From assembly GCA_019635875.1 (NCBI GenBank), contig JAHBYP010000010.1, positions 1 through 64,000 on the forward strand: 64,000 nt of DNA, written 5' to 3'. Within the stretch, counting starts at the first letter, position 1, and each line of letters begins with the position of its first letter. The translations under genes were made by a program, and so were the position numbers. Source of the stretch: Alphaproteobacteria bacterium. GTDB taxonomy: Bacteria; Pseudomonadota; Alphaproteobacteria; Reyranellales; Reyranellaceae. Below are positions 31,478 to 41,506 of the stretch, in pieces. A model generated the notes under the pieces. That model saw only the letters and a program-made list of their open reading frames with translations, was not told the DNA's origin and searched no databases.

Positions 31478-33031
31478 ATGCCTGACACCGCGATTCCGAC
31501 CCGCGCGCCCCAGACAAAGACCGAGCATTTCGACGTCCTCCTCGTCGGCGCCGGCATCTCGGGAATCGGGGGTGCCTACCACCTGACGCAGCAATGCCCG
31601 GGCACCAGCTTCGTGGTCCTGGAGAGCCAGGACAGCTTCGGCGGCACCTGGCTGACGCACCGCTATCCCGGCATCCGTTCCGACAGCGACCTCTACACCT
31701 TCGGCTACCGCTTCAAGCCGTGGACCGGCAAGCCGATCGCCAAGGCCCACGAAATCCGCGACTACATGGCCGAGGTGATCGCCGACAACGACCTCGCCCG
31801 CCACATCCGCTACCGCCACACCATCACGCGGGCTGCCTGGTCCAGCGCCGACAACCTCTGGACCGTCGAGGGTACGCGTGGCGACACCGGTGAGCCGGTA
31901 CGCTTCACGACCAACTTCCTGTGGATGTGCCAGGGCTACTACCGGCACAACGAAGGCTACACGCCGCGCTGGCCGGGCATGGAGAACTTCAAGGGTCGCA
32001 TCGTGCATCCGCAGACCTGGCCGGAGGATCTCGACTACGCCGGCAAGAAGATGCTGGTGATCGGCTCGGGCGCGACGGCGGCGACGCTGATCCCGGCGGT
32101 GGCCGACAAGGTCGGGCATGTCACCATGCTGCAGCGCTCGCCGACCTATTTCATCCCGGCGCGCAATGCCAACGATCTGGCCGACACCCTGCGTCAGCTG
32201 CAGATCGACGAGACCTGGATCCACGAGATCGTGCGCCGCAAGATCCTGCACGACCAGGCCGTCTTCACGCGACGCGCATTCGAGGAGCCCGAGACCGTCA
32301 GGAAGGAGCTGCTGGCCGGCGTGCGCGCCTATATCGGCCCCGACTACAAGCTCGATCCGGACTTCACGCCGAGCTACCGGCCGTGGCGGCAGCGCATCGC
32401 CTTCGTGCCCGACGGCGATCTGTTCAAGGGCATCCGCGCCGGCAAGGCCTCGGTGGTCACCGACGAGATCGAGCGCTTCACCGAGAGCGGCATCCTGCTG
32501 AAGTCGGGCAGGACGCTGGAGGCCGACATCATCGTCACCGCCACCGGCTTCAACATGAACGCGCTGGGCGACATCGGCTTCACCATCGACGGCAAGGCGC
32601 TCGATTTCGCCCAGACCGTGACCTACCGCGGCATGATGTTCACCGGCATTCCCAACATGGTGTGGGTGTTCGGCTATTTCCGCGCCAGCTGGACGTTGCG
32701 CGCCGATCTGGTCGCCGACTTCGTCTGCCGGCTGCTCGGCCACATGAAGGCACGCCAGGCCGAGCGCGTCGCCGTGGCGCTGCGGCCCGAGGACAAGGAC
32801 ATGCCGATCCTGCCGTGGATCGATCCGGAGAACTTCAATCCCGGCTACCTGATGCGCGCCATGGACCTGCTGCCCAAGCGCGGCGACAAGCCGGAGTGGC
32901 AGCACAACCAGGATTACTGGAGCGAGAAGGACCAGATTCCGCTCATCGACCTCGACGACGCGGCTTTCGTCTACGGACGATCGGCGGATGCGACCAGCAC
33001 AAGCGGCCTGTCGCGGGCGGCGGCGGAGTGA
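31478..33031 (+). CDS. Flavin-containing Baeyer-Villiger-type monooxygenase
   Basis: A 517-residue FAD/NADPH monooxygenase. GAGISGIGGAYHL is the FAD Rossmann motif, LVIGSGATAATLIPAV the NADPH one, and FKGRIVHPQTWP fits the Baeyer-Villiger fingerprint FxGxxxHxxxW. It is close in layout to EthA-type enzymes that insert oxygen next to ketones or oxidise thioamides. Neighbouring nitroreductase, metal hydrolases and SDR suggest use in degrading a cyclic or aromatic ketone. Confidence 0.92.
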   Translation: MPDTAIPTRAPQTKTEHFDVLLVGAGISGIGGAYHLTQQCPGTSFVVLESQDSFGGTWLTHRYPGIRSDSDLYTFGYRFKPWTGKPIAKAHEIRDYMAEVIADNDLARHIRYRHTITRAAWSSADNLWTVEGTRGDTGEPVRFTTNFLWMCQGYYRHNEGYTPRWPGMENFKGRIVHPQTWPEDLDYAGKKMLVIGSGATAATLIPAVADKVGHVTMLQRSPTYFIPARNANDLADTLRQLQIDETWIHEIVRRKILHDQAVFTRRAFEEPETVRKELLAGVRAYIGPDYKLDPDFTPSYRPWRQRIAFVPDGDLFKGIRAGKASVVTDEIERFTESGILLKSGRTLEADIIVTATGFNMNALGDIGFTIDGKALDFAQTVTYRGMMFTGIPNMVWVFGYFRASWTLRADLVADFVCRLLGHMKARQAERVAVALRPEDKDMPILPWIDPENFNPGYLMRAMDLLPKRGDKPEWQHNQDYWSEKDQIPLIDLDDAAFVYGRSADATSTSGLSRAAAE

Positions 33032-33046
33032 GGAGCCTGCGCGTGC

Positions 33047-33724
33047 CTACTCGTCGAACCCGACGAACACCGTGGCTTCCTTGACGGACTTTCGTTCGGA
33101 CACGACTGCGTTCGCCGGGAAGCTTTCGTCCGGCCAGCCCAGCGCAATGCTCTTCATGATGACCTGATCGTCGGCGATGCCGGCATGCTCGCGCACCACG
33201 GGGGACTGCATGATGCCCTGGCTGTTGATCACGGCGCCCAGCCCGCGCGACCAGGCGGCATTGACCAGGGCCGTCGCCACCGCGCCGCAATCGAACGGCG
33301 CATCGTCGCTGCCGTCCAGCACGCGGTCATAGGTCACGATCACGCAGACCGGCGCGTCGAACTGACGGAAGCCACGCATCACCCAGTCGTGGCGCCCTTC
33401 CTTGTCGTCGCGCGCGATGCCCATGGCGGAGAACAATTGCTTGGCGACACCGATCTGCCTTTCGCGGTGCTGGCCCGTGAAGCCCTGCCCCGTGCGGAAC
33501 TCGCGCGAGTGCGGTACGCCTGCCAGATTCCGCTCCGTGTTGCCGGCACGGATGCGATCCAGCGGCTCGCCGGTGACGACGTAGAAATTCCAGCACTGGG
33601 TGTTCATCGACGACGGCACGCGCATCGCCAGACCGATGATCTCCTCGATCAGCGCCCTGGGCACCGGATCGGGCTTGTATCCGCGGATGCTGCGGCGACC
33701 AAGGATGACGTCATCGAACTGCAT
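33047..33724 (-). CDS. Nitroreductase family protein
   Basis: A 225-residue FMN oxidoreductase. It opens with ILGRRSIRGYKPDPVPRALI, has the MRVPSSMNTQCWNFYVV flavin segment and the C-terminal IALGWPDESFPANAVVSERK. NAD(P)H-dependent reduction of nitro, quinone or enone groups is expected. ATG 33724 is used; the long upstream frame is antisense to the amidohydrolase. It converges with the monooxygenase, whose stop is 15 bases away. Confidence 0.9.
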   Translation of the reverse strand: MQFDDVILGRRSIRGYKPDPVPRALIEEIIGLAMRVPSSMNTQCWNFYVVTGEPLDRIRAGNTERNLAGVPHSREFRTGQGFTGQHRERQIGVAKQLFSAMGIARDDKEGRHDWVMRGFRQFDAPVCVIVTYDRVLDGSDDAPFDCGAVATALVNAAWSRGLGAVINSQGIMQSPVVREHAGIADDQVIMKSIALGWPDESFPANAVVSERKSVKEATVFVGFDE

Positions 33725-33850
33725 AGGGCGTGGACTCTTCTGAACGGGCCCGAACCTTCGTGGTTTCCCGGTCCCGGCGCAAGCTGTTGACGCGGGCAGG
33801 AAGTTGTCGACCAATTGCCCCAGCCCGCACCGATCCAGGTCCCAGCAGCC

Positions 33851-34678
33851 ATGCCTGTCATCGACGTCCAGGTTCATCCCTTCGAGCGCAATCATCCGGG
33901 GCGGCCGTGGGCCGGTCCCTCGCACGGGCTGGATTCCGCCACTGGCGAGGAAATGGTCGCTGCGATGGGCAGTGTCGGTGTCGACGGCGCGGTCATGGTG
34001 TCGTCGTTCAGCGCCTATGAATACGATCCAAGCTACGCGCTCGAGGTCTACAACGCCTATCCGGACAAGTTCCGGGTGGTGACGCCGGTCGACGCGACCG
34101 ATCCGGCGATCGACGACGTGGTGTCCAAATGGGCGGCGACGCCCGGCGCGCGCGGCATTCGCATCCGCATGGGCAAGGGCCTGCCGGTGGACGCCGATCA
34201 TCCCGGCCTGAGGCGGGCCTTCGCGGCCGCCGCCCGGCATGCTCTGCCGGTCAATCTGCTGTGCTGGGGCATCCTGGACAAGGGGCTGCCGCACATCCGG
34301 CAGCACCCCGATACAGTCATCGTGATCGACCATCTCGGCCTGCTGCAACCGATGCGCCCGCCGGTTCCCGCCGATGTCTGGGCCGATCTGCCGAAGCTGC
34401 TCGATCTCGCCCAGTATCGAAACGTCAGGGTGAAGATCAGCGGCGCCTGCACGATGTCGCACCAGGCTTTTCCCTACGACGACATATGGGAGCCGGTGCT
34501 GCGCATCATCGACGCGTTCGGGCTAGAGCGGTGCATGTGGGGCACCGACTGGACGCGCGCGATCGGCATGCTGACCTACGAACAGGGCGTGGCGCCATTC
34601 CGCGACACCACGCGCCTGTCCGAGAGCGACAAGGCGGCGCTCATGGGCGGCACGTTGCAGAAGGTCTACAAGTGGTAG
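33851..34678 (+). CDS. Amidohydrolase-2 (ACMSD-like) family protein
   Basis: A 275-residue TIM-barrel metal hydrolase or decarboxylase. VIDVQVHPFER is the first metal motif with Q-x-H in place of H-x-H, then GIRIRMGKGLPVDADHPG, VIDHLGLLQP and CMWGTDWTRA (late Asp). Relatives decarboxylate aromatic acids or hydrolyse lactones such as 2-pyrone-4,6-dicarboxylate. ATG 33851 is preferred over TTG 33815. It is divergent from the nitroreductase. Confidence 0.88.
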   Translation: MPVIDVQVHPFERNHPGRPWAGPSHGLDSATGEEMVAAMGSVGVDGAVMVSSFSAYEYDPSYALEVYNAYPDKFRVVTPVDATDPAIDDVVSKWAATPGARGIRIRMGKGLPVDADHPGLRRAFAAAARHALPVNLLCWGILDKGLPHIRQHPDTVIVIDHLGLLQPMRPPVPADVWADLPKLLDLAQYRNVRVKISGACTMSHQAFPYDDIWEPVLRIIDAFGLERCMWGTDWTRAIGMLTYEQGVAPFRDTTRLSESDKAALMGGTLQKVYKW

Positions 34679-34712
34679 CGTGCCGGAGCTGTCGGCAGGC
34701 CCGCGAGCGGAC

Positions 34713-35588
34713 TCAGGTCGTTGCGTACTCCAGGCGGAAGCCGTCTCCCCAGCGCTTGATGTGGCCGGCCGAAGGCGAGGGGAAGTGCATCGTGCAGCAC
34801 AACGTGTCGGTGTCGCAGTAGCGCTCGAGGAAGCCTCGGCGCGTGCGCACCGCCTGCTCGCGGTCGGTGTCGACGCGCATGACCAGGTCGGGATAGCGCG
34901 CCTGGATCGGCGAATGGATCAAATCGCCGGTGAAGACCGCGGCGTCGGAGCCCTTGCCGGCACAGACGGCAAAATGGTCGGGCGTATGGCCCGGGGTCGG
35001 GCTCAACCGGATATGGTCGTTGAGCGCATGATCGCTGCTGACCAGCTCGGCGCGGTTGGCCTCGATGATCGGCAGCACGCTGTCGGTGATCTGGTCGAGC
35101 GGCGTCTTTTGATGGATCTCGCTCCAGTAGGTGTATTCCTTCTTCGAGAACAGGTAGCGCGCCCTGGGAAAGGTCGGGACCCAGCGGCCGTTCTCCAGCC
35201 TGGTGTTCCAGCCGACGTGATCGCCGTGCAGGTGCGTGCACATCACGAAGTCGATGTCCTCGACCCCGAGGCCGGCGGCTTTCAGCGCCTGCATCCAGTT
35301 GGGGTCGGTCTTCTTGTTCCAGGCCGGCCGCAGCGGGAAGTTCTTGTCGTTGCCGATGCAGCTGTCGACCAGGATGTTGTGGTGCGGCGTCTTGACGACA
35401 TACGATTGGAAGCACAGCACGACATTGCCGCTCGAGCTGTCATAGCCACCGGGCGCCAGCCAGTCGAGATTCTCGCCCAGCGTTTCCTTCGACAATGTCG
35501 GCAGGAAGTCGAGGATCGGCGTGAAGCCGCTCTCCTGCTCGACGATGCGGTGGATGGTCATGTCGTTGACGGAAAAGCTCGTGCGCAT
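34713..35588 (-). CDS. Metallo-beta-lactamase-fold hydrolase (lactonase-like)
   Basis: A 291-residue MBL-fold enzyme. The zinc motif is CTHLHGDHVGWNT near residue 118, with PTPGHTPDH and FTGDLIHSP as the later ligands, and the final HFPSPSAGHIKRW as is usual in the AttM/lactonase-like branch. No signal peptide, so cytoplasmic. With the Baeyer-Villiger enzyme nearby, opening of a lactone ring is plausible. ATG 35588 is used. It lies 44 bases after the SDR in the same direction. Confidence 0.9.
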   Translation of the reverse strand: MRTSFSVNDMTIHRIVEQESGFTPILDFLPTLSKETLGENLDWLAPGGYDSSSGNVVLCFQSYVVKTPHHNILVDSCIGNDKNFPLRPAWNKKTDPNWMQALKAAGLGVEDIDFVMCTHLHGDHVGWNTRLENGRWVPTFPRARYLFSKKEYTYWSEIHQKTPLDQITDSVLPIIEANRAELVSSDHALNDHIRLSPTPGHTPDHFAVCAGKGSDAAVFTGDLIHSPIQARYPDLVMRVDTDREQAVRTRRGFLERYCDTDTLCCTMHFPSPSAGHIKRWGDGFRLEYATT

Positions 35589-35632
35589 CGCTGGCGTCTC
35601 CTCACCGGTGTCTGTCCGGTTTCGCCGGGGCA

Positions 35633-36400
35633 CTATAGCGCGGTCATGCCGCCGTCGACGAACAGGAGCGTGCCCGTGACGTAGGAGGCATCGTCGGAGG
35701 CCAGGAACAGGATGGCGGCGGCGACCTCCTCGGCCCTGCCCGGACGCTTCAGCATGGTGCCACGGGCCGCCTGGGCGTTGTACTGCTCGACGGTCTCGCC
35801 GGCCGCTGCGATGCGGCGCTGATGGAACGGCGTGAAGATCGGCCCGGGACCCACGGCGTTCACGCGAATGCCCTCCGACGAGTGGTCGGCGGCGAGCGCC
35901 CGCGTCAGGCCCGCGATGGCGGCCTTGGTCGTGTCGTACTGCAGGTTGCCGCCGCCTGCGACGATGGAGCGGACGGAGGCGACGTTGACGATGGCGCCGC
36001 CCCTGGCGCCGCGCATCAGCGGCACGGCCGCCTTGGCGCAGAAGACGTAGCTCATCAGGTTGACGCTGAGGATCTCGTCCCAGCTCGCCGCGCTCGCCAC
36101 ATCGATCTTCTCGTATTTGCGGATGCCGGCATTGTTGACGAGGATGTCGAGGCGCCCGAATTGCTGCGCGGCGCCATTGACGAATGCAAGACACGCGGCC
36201 TCGCTCCCGACGTCGGCCTGGGTGAAGGCGACCCTGGCGCCGGCGCTCTCGAGTTCGCTCGCCACATGCTGGCCGCGATCGCCGTCCCGATCGCAAAAGA
36301 TCACGCTCGCACCCTCGGCCACGAAGCGCCTGACCGTCGCCTCGCCGATCCCTGATGCGCCACCGGTCACCGCGGCGACCTTGCCGTCGAGCCTTCCCAT
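35633..36400 (-). CDS. SDR-family NAD(P)-dependent oxidoreductase
   Basis: A 255-residue classical short-chain dehydrogenase. AAVTGGASGIGEATVRRF is the cofactor loop, CDRDGDRG suggests NAD rather than NADP, LVNNAGI is present, and the usual YxxxK is YDTTK. The final TLLFVDGGMTAL is standard. GGAGGGG before ATG 36400 favours this start over 36415. It is upstream of the MBL-fold gene and could oxidise the alcohol precursor of a ketone. Confidence 0.92.
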   Translation of the reverse strand: MGRLDGKVAAVTGGASGIGEATVRRFVAEGASVIFCDRDGDRGQHVASELESAGARVAFTQADVGSEAACLAFVNGAAQQFGRLDILVNNAGIRKYEKIDVASAASWDEILSVNLMSYVFCAKAAVPLMRGARGGAIVNVASVRSIVAGGGNLQYDTTKAAIAGLTRALAADHSSEGIRVNAVGPGPIFTPFHQRRIAAAGETVEQYNAQAARGTMLKRPGRAEEVAAAILFLASDDASYVTGTLLFVDGGMTAL

Positions 36401-36445
36401 GTTCGTCCCCTCCATCGCGTTGCCGCGGGCCGACCCGGCGCGCGC

Positions 36446-36934
36446 TCACGTGCCTTCCTTGCGCAGGCGTTCGATCACCGCCGGCGGTGCGCCGCGGTCG
36501 ACCACCTCGCGCAGCGCGAAGCTCGACTGGATGCGTGCCACCCGCGGCAGCATCGACAGCTGCGTCTTGTGGATGCGCTCGAAATCTTCGATGTCGCGCG
36601 CCAGCACGGTCAGCAGGTAGTCGTCGCTGCCTGACATCAGCAGGCAATGCACCACCGACGGGCAGCGCTTCACCGCCTTCTCGAAGGCATCGAGCGCCGC
36701 CTCGCTCTGGCTGTCGAGCGTGATGCGCACCGAGACGGTGGTGGTGAAGCCGAGCTTGCGCAGGCTCAAAGCGGCCTGATAGCCGGCGATGATACCTTGG
36801 TCCTCAAGCTGCTTCTGGCGCCTTGCCACCGCCGTGCTCGACAAACCGACGCGTTCGGCAAGCTCGACATGGGTGGCGCGGGCGTCGTCACAGAGGGCTG
36901 CGAGCAGAGCGATGTCAATGCGGTCGAGCGTCAT
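36446..36934 (-). CDS. Lrp/AsnC-family transcriptional regulator
   Basis: A 162-residue feast/famine regulator. The helix-turn-helix is in LDRIDIALLAALCDDARATH and LAERVGLSSTAVARRQKQLE; the RAM effector domain follows (CLLMSGSDDYLLTVLARDIE). Such proteins respond to amino acids and often regulate the divergent gene. Here alanine dehydrogenase starts 128 bases away in the opposite direction, so an AldR-like role in alanine catabolism is likely. ATG 36934 is preferred over TTG 36955. Confidence 0.92.
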   Translation of the reverse strand: MTLDRIDIALLAALCDDARATHVELAERVGLSSTAVARRQKQLEDQGIIAGYQAALSLRKLGFTTTVSVRITLDSQSEAALDAFEKAVKRCPSVVHCLLMSGSDDYLLTVLARDIEDFERIHKTQLSMLPRVARIQSSFALREVVDRGAPPAVIERLRKEGT

Positions 36935-37062
36935 GGCGCCGGATTCGTGCGTCAAAGCGACATTCTAGGACGGAAACCGGCGGCGGGCGAGGCCGGCGAC
37001 GTCGTCTTTGCCGGGAACGCAACATCGCTTCGGGCGTAGCCTTCAGCATCAGGAGGTGGACC

Positions 37063-38178
<1,116 letters not shown>

Positions 38179-38179
38179 C

Positions 38180-38235
38180 CTGTCATCCCGAGCGCAGCGA
38201 GGGATCTAGATCCCTCGCTGCGCTCGGGATGACAG
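38180..38235. repeat. Family C long hairpin, copy 6
   Basis: CTGTCATCCCGAGCGCAGCG faces CGCTGCGCTCGGGATGACAG, with inner arms GAGGGATC/GATCCCTC and almost no loop. It lies between ald and the aminotransferase and could weaken transcription of the second gene. Confidence 0.93.
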
Positions 38236-38277
38236 AGTTGTAGTATCCACCGCGTCTCAATCCGGGGAAGTCCAGCC

Positions 38278-39612
38278 ATGTCCGCCGCGCCCACCAAACC
38301 CGTCGCCAACAATCTCGACGCCTTCCTGATGCCGTTCACGGCGAACAAGCAGTTCAAGAAGAACCCGCGCCTGCTCGCGAAAGCCAAGGGCGTGCATTAC
38401 TGGACGCCGGAAGGCCGCCGGGTGATCGACGGCACCGCCGGCCTTTGGTGCGTCAACGCCGGCCATGGCCGCGAGGAGATCAAGGCGGCGATCGCCGCCC
38501 AGCTCGAGGAGATGGACTACGCGCCCAGCTTCCAGATGGGCCATCCCAAGGCCTTCGAGCTGGCCGCGCGGCACGCCGCGATGCTGCCGGGCGATCTCAA
38601 CCACGCCTTCTACTGCAACTCCGGCTCCGAGGCGGTCGACAGCGCGCTGAAGATCGCGCTCGCCTATCATCGCGCCACCGGCCAGGGCACGCGCACCCGC
38701 TTCATCGGCCGCGAGCGCGGCTATCACGGAGTCGGCTTCGGCGGCATTTCGGTCGGCGGCATGGTCAACAACCGCAAGGCCTTCAGCGCCGCCACCCTGC
38801 AGGGCGTCGACCACCTGCCGCACACCCACCTGCCGTCCAGGAACGCCTTCGCGCGCGGCGAGCCGGCCAACGGCGTCGAGTTGGCCGACGAGCTGGAGCG
38901 TATCGTGGCGCTACACGACGCCTCGAACATCGCCGCGGTGATCGTCGAGCCCTGCGCCGGCTCGACCGGCTTCCTGCCGCCGCCCAAGGGCTATCTCAAG
39001 CGGCTGCGCGAGATCTGCACGAAGCACGGCATCCTGCTGATCTTCGACGAGGTGATCACCGGTTTCGGCCGGCTTGGCACCGCCTTCGCCGCCGATTACT
39101 TCGACGTCATCCCCGACCTGATGACGGTGGCCAAGGGCATCAGCAACGCCACCGTCCCGATGGGTGGCGTCTTCGTGCGCAAGCATGTCTATGACGGGCT
39201 GCTGAGCGGGCCGGAGAACGCCATCGACCTGTTCCACGGCTACACCTACTCGGCGCATCCGTTGGCCTGCGCCGCGGCGTCGGCGGTGCTCGACATCTAC
39301 AAGACCGAGGGCCTGTTCCAGCGTTCGGCCGAGTTGTCGAAGCACTGGGAGGACGGCGTGCACTCGCTCAAGGGCACGTCCGGCGTGATCGACATTCGCA
39401 ACCTCGGCCTGGGTGCCGGCATCGACCTCGAGCCCCGCGCCGGCGCCGTCGGTGCGCGCGGCTACGATACCTTTGTGAAGTGCTTCGAGCTCGGCCTGAT
39501 GGTGCGCCAGGGCGCCGACACGCTGGCCATGTCGCCGCCGCTGATCATCGAGAAGGTCCAGATCGACGAGATCATCGACATCGTCGGCAAGGCGATCAAG
39601 CAGGCGGCTTAA
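38278..39612 (+). CDS. Class III omega-amino acid:pyruvate aminotransferase
   Basis: A 444-residue PLP enzyme of the beta-alanine:pyruvate transaminase group. FLMPFTANKQFKKNPRLLAK, GTAGLWCVNAGHG, the CNSGSEAVDSALKIALAYH cofactor region, IFDEVITGFGRLG and the PLP Lys in TVAKGISNATVPMGG are all present. Pyruvate accepts the amino group, giving alanine, which the preceding alanine dehydrogenase can turn back to pyruvate. ATG 38278 follows ald after a family C hairpin. Confidence 0.92.
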   Translation: MSAAPTKPVANNLDAFLMPFTANKQFKKNPRLLAKAKGVHYWTPEGRRVIDGTAGLWCVNAGHGREEIKAAIAAQLEEMDYAPSFQMGHPKAFELAARHAAMLPGDLNHAFYCNSGSEAVDSALKIALAYHRATGQGTRTRFIGRERGYHGVGFGGISVGGMVNNRKAFSAATLQGVDHLPHTHLPSRNAFARGEPANGVELADELERIVALHDASNIAAVIVEPCAGSTGFLPPPKGYLKRLREICTKHGILLIFDEVITGFGRLGTAFAADYFDVIPDLMTVAKGISNATVPMGGVFVRKHVYDGLLSGPENAIDLFHGYTYSAHPLACAAASAVLDIYKTEGLFQRSAELSKHWEDGVHSLKGTSGVIDIRNLGLGAGIDLEPRAGAVGARGYDTFVKCFELGLMVRQGADTLAMSPPLIIEKVQIDEIIDIVGKAIKQAA

Positions 39613-39618
39613 TCTTTG

Positions 39619-39740
39619 CCTTCCCCCGGAGGGGGAAGGTGGCGCGGAGCGACGGAAGGGGGATGTCGAAGCCGGACTCCTCAGTTCGTCTTCGACATCC
39701 CCCTTCCGCCCTTCGGGCACCTTCCCCCTCCGGGGGAAGG
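39619..39740. repeat. Family A bipartite palindromic repeat, copy 7
   Basis: Alpha half left (GGCGCGGAGCGACGG), beta half right (CGCCCTTCGGGCA), intact terminal palindromes. It fills the gap between convergent genes, five bases from each stop codon. Confidence 0.92.
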
Positions 39741-39745
39741 TAGTT

Positions 39746-40714
39746 CTACCCGCCGAGCAAATGCCGGCGAACGTAGCCCTTGAAATCCTCCATCGCCTGC
39801 ACGCGCGCCTTCTCGTTCGGCCCGCCGCTGACGCCCAGGGTGCGGCAGCCGGCGATTACCTTCATCGCCTGCGGCCCGAGCACCAGCCAGCCATCGGGCG
39901 CCGAGGTGCCGACCACCGCGCCGGTGGTGCGCTCGACATAGGTGCCGTCGGGTCGCTGCACGGCGACGCAGCGCGAGTAGTTCTCGCCGCTCGGCGTGTT
40001 GTAGGCGACGCCGCCGTCGAAGCCGTGCGGCGCGCCGGGATACACCTTGACCTCGATGCGTGCGCCGGCCCGGCGCAGGCTCTCGCCGTAGCTCGTGCAC
40101 GGCTCGACGCCGGCATAGGTGTCGGCGCCGCCCAGCAGCAGGTAGATCGGCGCGCCCGTCGTGCGCGGCTGATGGTAGTGCACGTAGCAGGTGGGATAGA
40201 TCGGGACGTGCAGGGCGTAACGCAGGTCCTCGGGCAGGCCCTTGTCCCGCAGCAGGCGCTCGTGCGAGACCATCAGCGCCGAGACCGCGCCCTTGGAGAA
40301 GCCCATGATGCCGATGTGCCGGCGGTGGATGCGCGGATGCCTGGCGAGCGCCTTGAGCGCGCCGATGGCGTCGAGATTGAATTCGGCGCCGTCGACCGCC
40401 ATCTGGTCGGTCACCGTCTGGCGCACGCCGCGCGGCCCGAACGAATCGATCTGCACTGCCGCCACGCCCATCGCCAGCAGTGCGCGCGCGTACCGTCCCT
40501 CGCGCCGCTGGTTGATGCCGGCGCTGCCGTGATGGATCACCATCGCCGGCACGACCGCCGAGCCCGACGGCCAGCTGATGCTTGCCGTGACCTGCACCGG
40601 CCGGCCCCGGTGGTGGCTCTCGAAGGCGATGGTTTCCTGTTGCGCGACGGCGCCGGCGGCAAGCGACGTCAGGAGCGCGGCGAGGGGCCCGAGCCGGGCG
40701 AAGGAAATCGTCAT
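39746..40714 (-). CDS. Exported dienelactone-hydrolase-family protein
   Basis: A 322-residue alpha/beta hydrolase with a signal peptide (LGPLAALLTSLAAGAVAQQ). The nucleophile elbow is GIMGFSKGAVSALM with Ser, where classic dienelactone hydrolases have Cys; the Asp lies in LLLGGADTYAGVEPC and the His in YPGAPHGFDGGV. Periplasmic location implies an esterase or depolymerase role rather than chloroaromatic catabolism. Cys residues around CTSYGES and CRTLG may pair. Confidence 0.87.
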   Translation of the reverse strand: MTISFARLGPLAALLTSLAAGAVAQQETIAFESHHRGRPVQVTASISWPSGSAVVPAMVIHHGSAGINQRREGRYARALLAMGVAAVQIDSFGPRGVRQTVTDQMAVDGAEFNLDAIGALKALARHPRIHRRHIGIMGFSKGAVSALMVSHERLLRDKGLPEDLRYALHVPIYPTCYVHYHQPRTTGAPIYLLLGGADTYAGVEPCTSYGESLRRAGARIEVKVYPGAPHGFDGGVAYNTPSGENYSRCVAVQRPDGTYVERTTGAVVGTSAPDGWLVLGPQAMKVIAGCRTLGVSGGPNEKARVQAMEDFKGYVRRHLLGG

Positions 40715-40803
40715 GCGGCCACAGTTCAGCCCGACACTGTGGCGGAATTTGCGCCGGTCGGGCGCGGCCGGTAGGCTCGACGCAAGGAAGAAGGAGGCGC
40801 GCG

Positions 40804-41073
40804 ATGCGCAGGCGGATCGTCGTGCTCGGCGGAGTCTCGATGCTGGCGGTGCTGGCCGGCTGCGATTCGTCGCCGACCAAGGCCGAGATCCTCAAGAAGG
40901 CGAGCGGGCTCAAGACCAGCGAGGAGCTCGAGAAGGTGCTGGGCCCACCGGCCAAGTTCGACAAGCTGGGACCGCTGGAGCGCTGGACCTACAATGCCCG
41001 CGACGGCGTGGTCGTCTTCACCATCGTGGCCGGCCGCGTCGCGCTCGACGAGACCGGGGATCGCCAGAAATAG
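40804..41073 (+). CDS. Small lipoprotein (SmpA/OmlA-like)
   Basis: An 89-residue lipoprotein. The signal is MRRRIVVLGGVSMLAVLAGC with lipobox LAGC and the acylated Cys at position 20. Asp follows it, which in enterobacteria would favour inner-membrane retention, a rule not proven here. The mature part (TSEELEKVLGPPAKFDKLGP, then RWTYNARDGVVVFTIVAGRV) resembles the short BamE/OmlA-like fold. It is followed two bases later by another small exported protein. Confidence 0.8.
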   Translation: MRRRIVVLGGVSMLAVLAGCDSSPTKAEILKKASGLKTSEELEKVLGPPAKFDKLGPLERWTYNARDGVVVFTIVAGRVALDETGDRQK

Positions 41074-41075
41074 GC

Positions 41076-41387
41076 ATGCGCCGTGTCCTGGCGGCCGCGC
41101 TGCTGGCAGTGCTCGCGCTCGCCGCGCCGGCGCGCGCCCAGGACATCCGCGGGCAGGAACGCGACGTCACGCGCGCCGAGCTCGACGAGAAGGCCGAGCC
41201 CGGGCGCACGACGGAGGAGGTGCGCGCCGCGCTCGGTCGGCCGCTCTACGCGCAATGCGGCGGCCGCATCCAGCTCTGGGGCTATCGCACCGAGAGCGGC
41301 CGCATCGACCTGATGTTCGTCGACAACGTGCTGCGGATGACGATCCTCGGCGGCGTCGGCATGTCGGGCGCGAAGGGTTCATGCTGA
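41076..41387 (+). CDS. Small exported protein (OmlA/BamE-like)
   Basis: A 103-residue protein with a clear signal peptide (LAAALLAVLALAAPARAQ). The mature part reads EPGRTTEEVRAALGRPLYAQ, then GRIQLWGYRTESGRIDLMFV, again a minimal BamE-like pattern of helix, GxP turn and strands, so it may be a diverged partner of the lipoprotein just upstream. ATG 41076 is set by the signal peptide. Function unknown. Confidence 0.78.
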   Translation: MRRVLAAALLAVLALAAPARAQDIRGQERDVTRAELDEKAEPGRTTEEVRAALGRPLYAQCGGRIQLWGYRTESGRIDLMFVDNVLRMTILGGVGMSGAKGSC

Positions 41388-41506
41388 TCGCCGTCCGACG
41401 GCGGCGGAGCGATTTCGGCGAACTCCGCTTGATTCCCGGCGGAGCGCCGTTCTAGGGTCCCGGGAACTGCGGCTCGCTGAACGTAGCCGCTGTGGGAGGA
41501 AATGTG

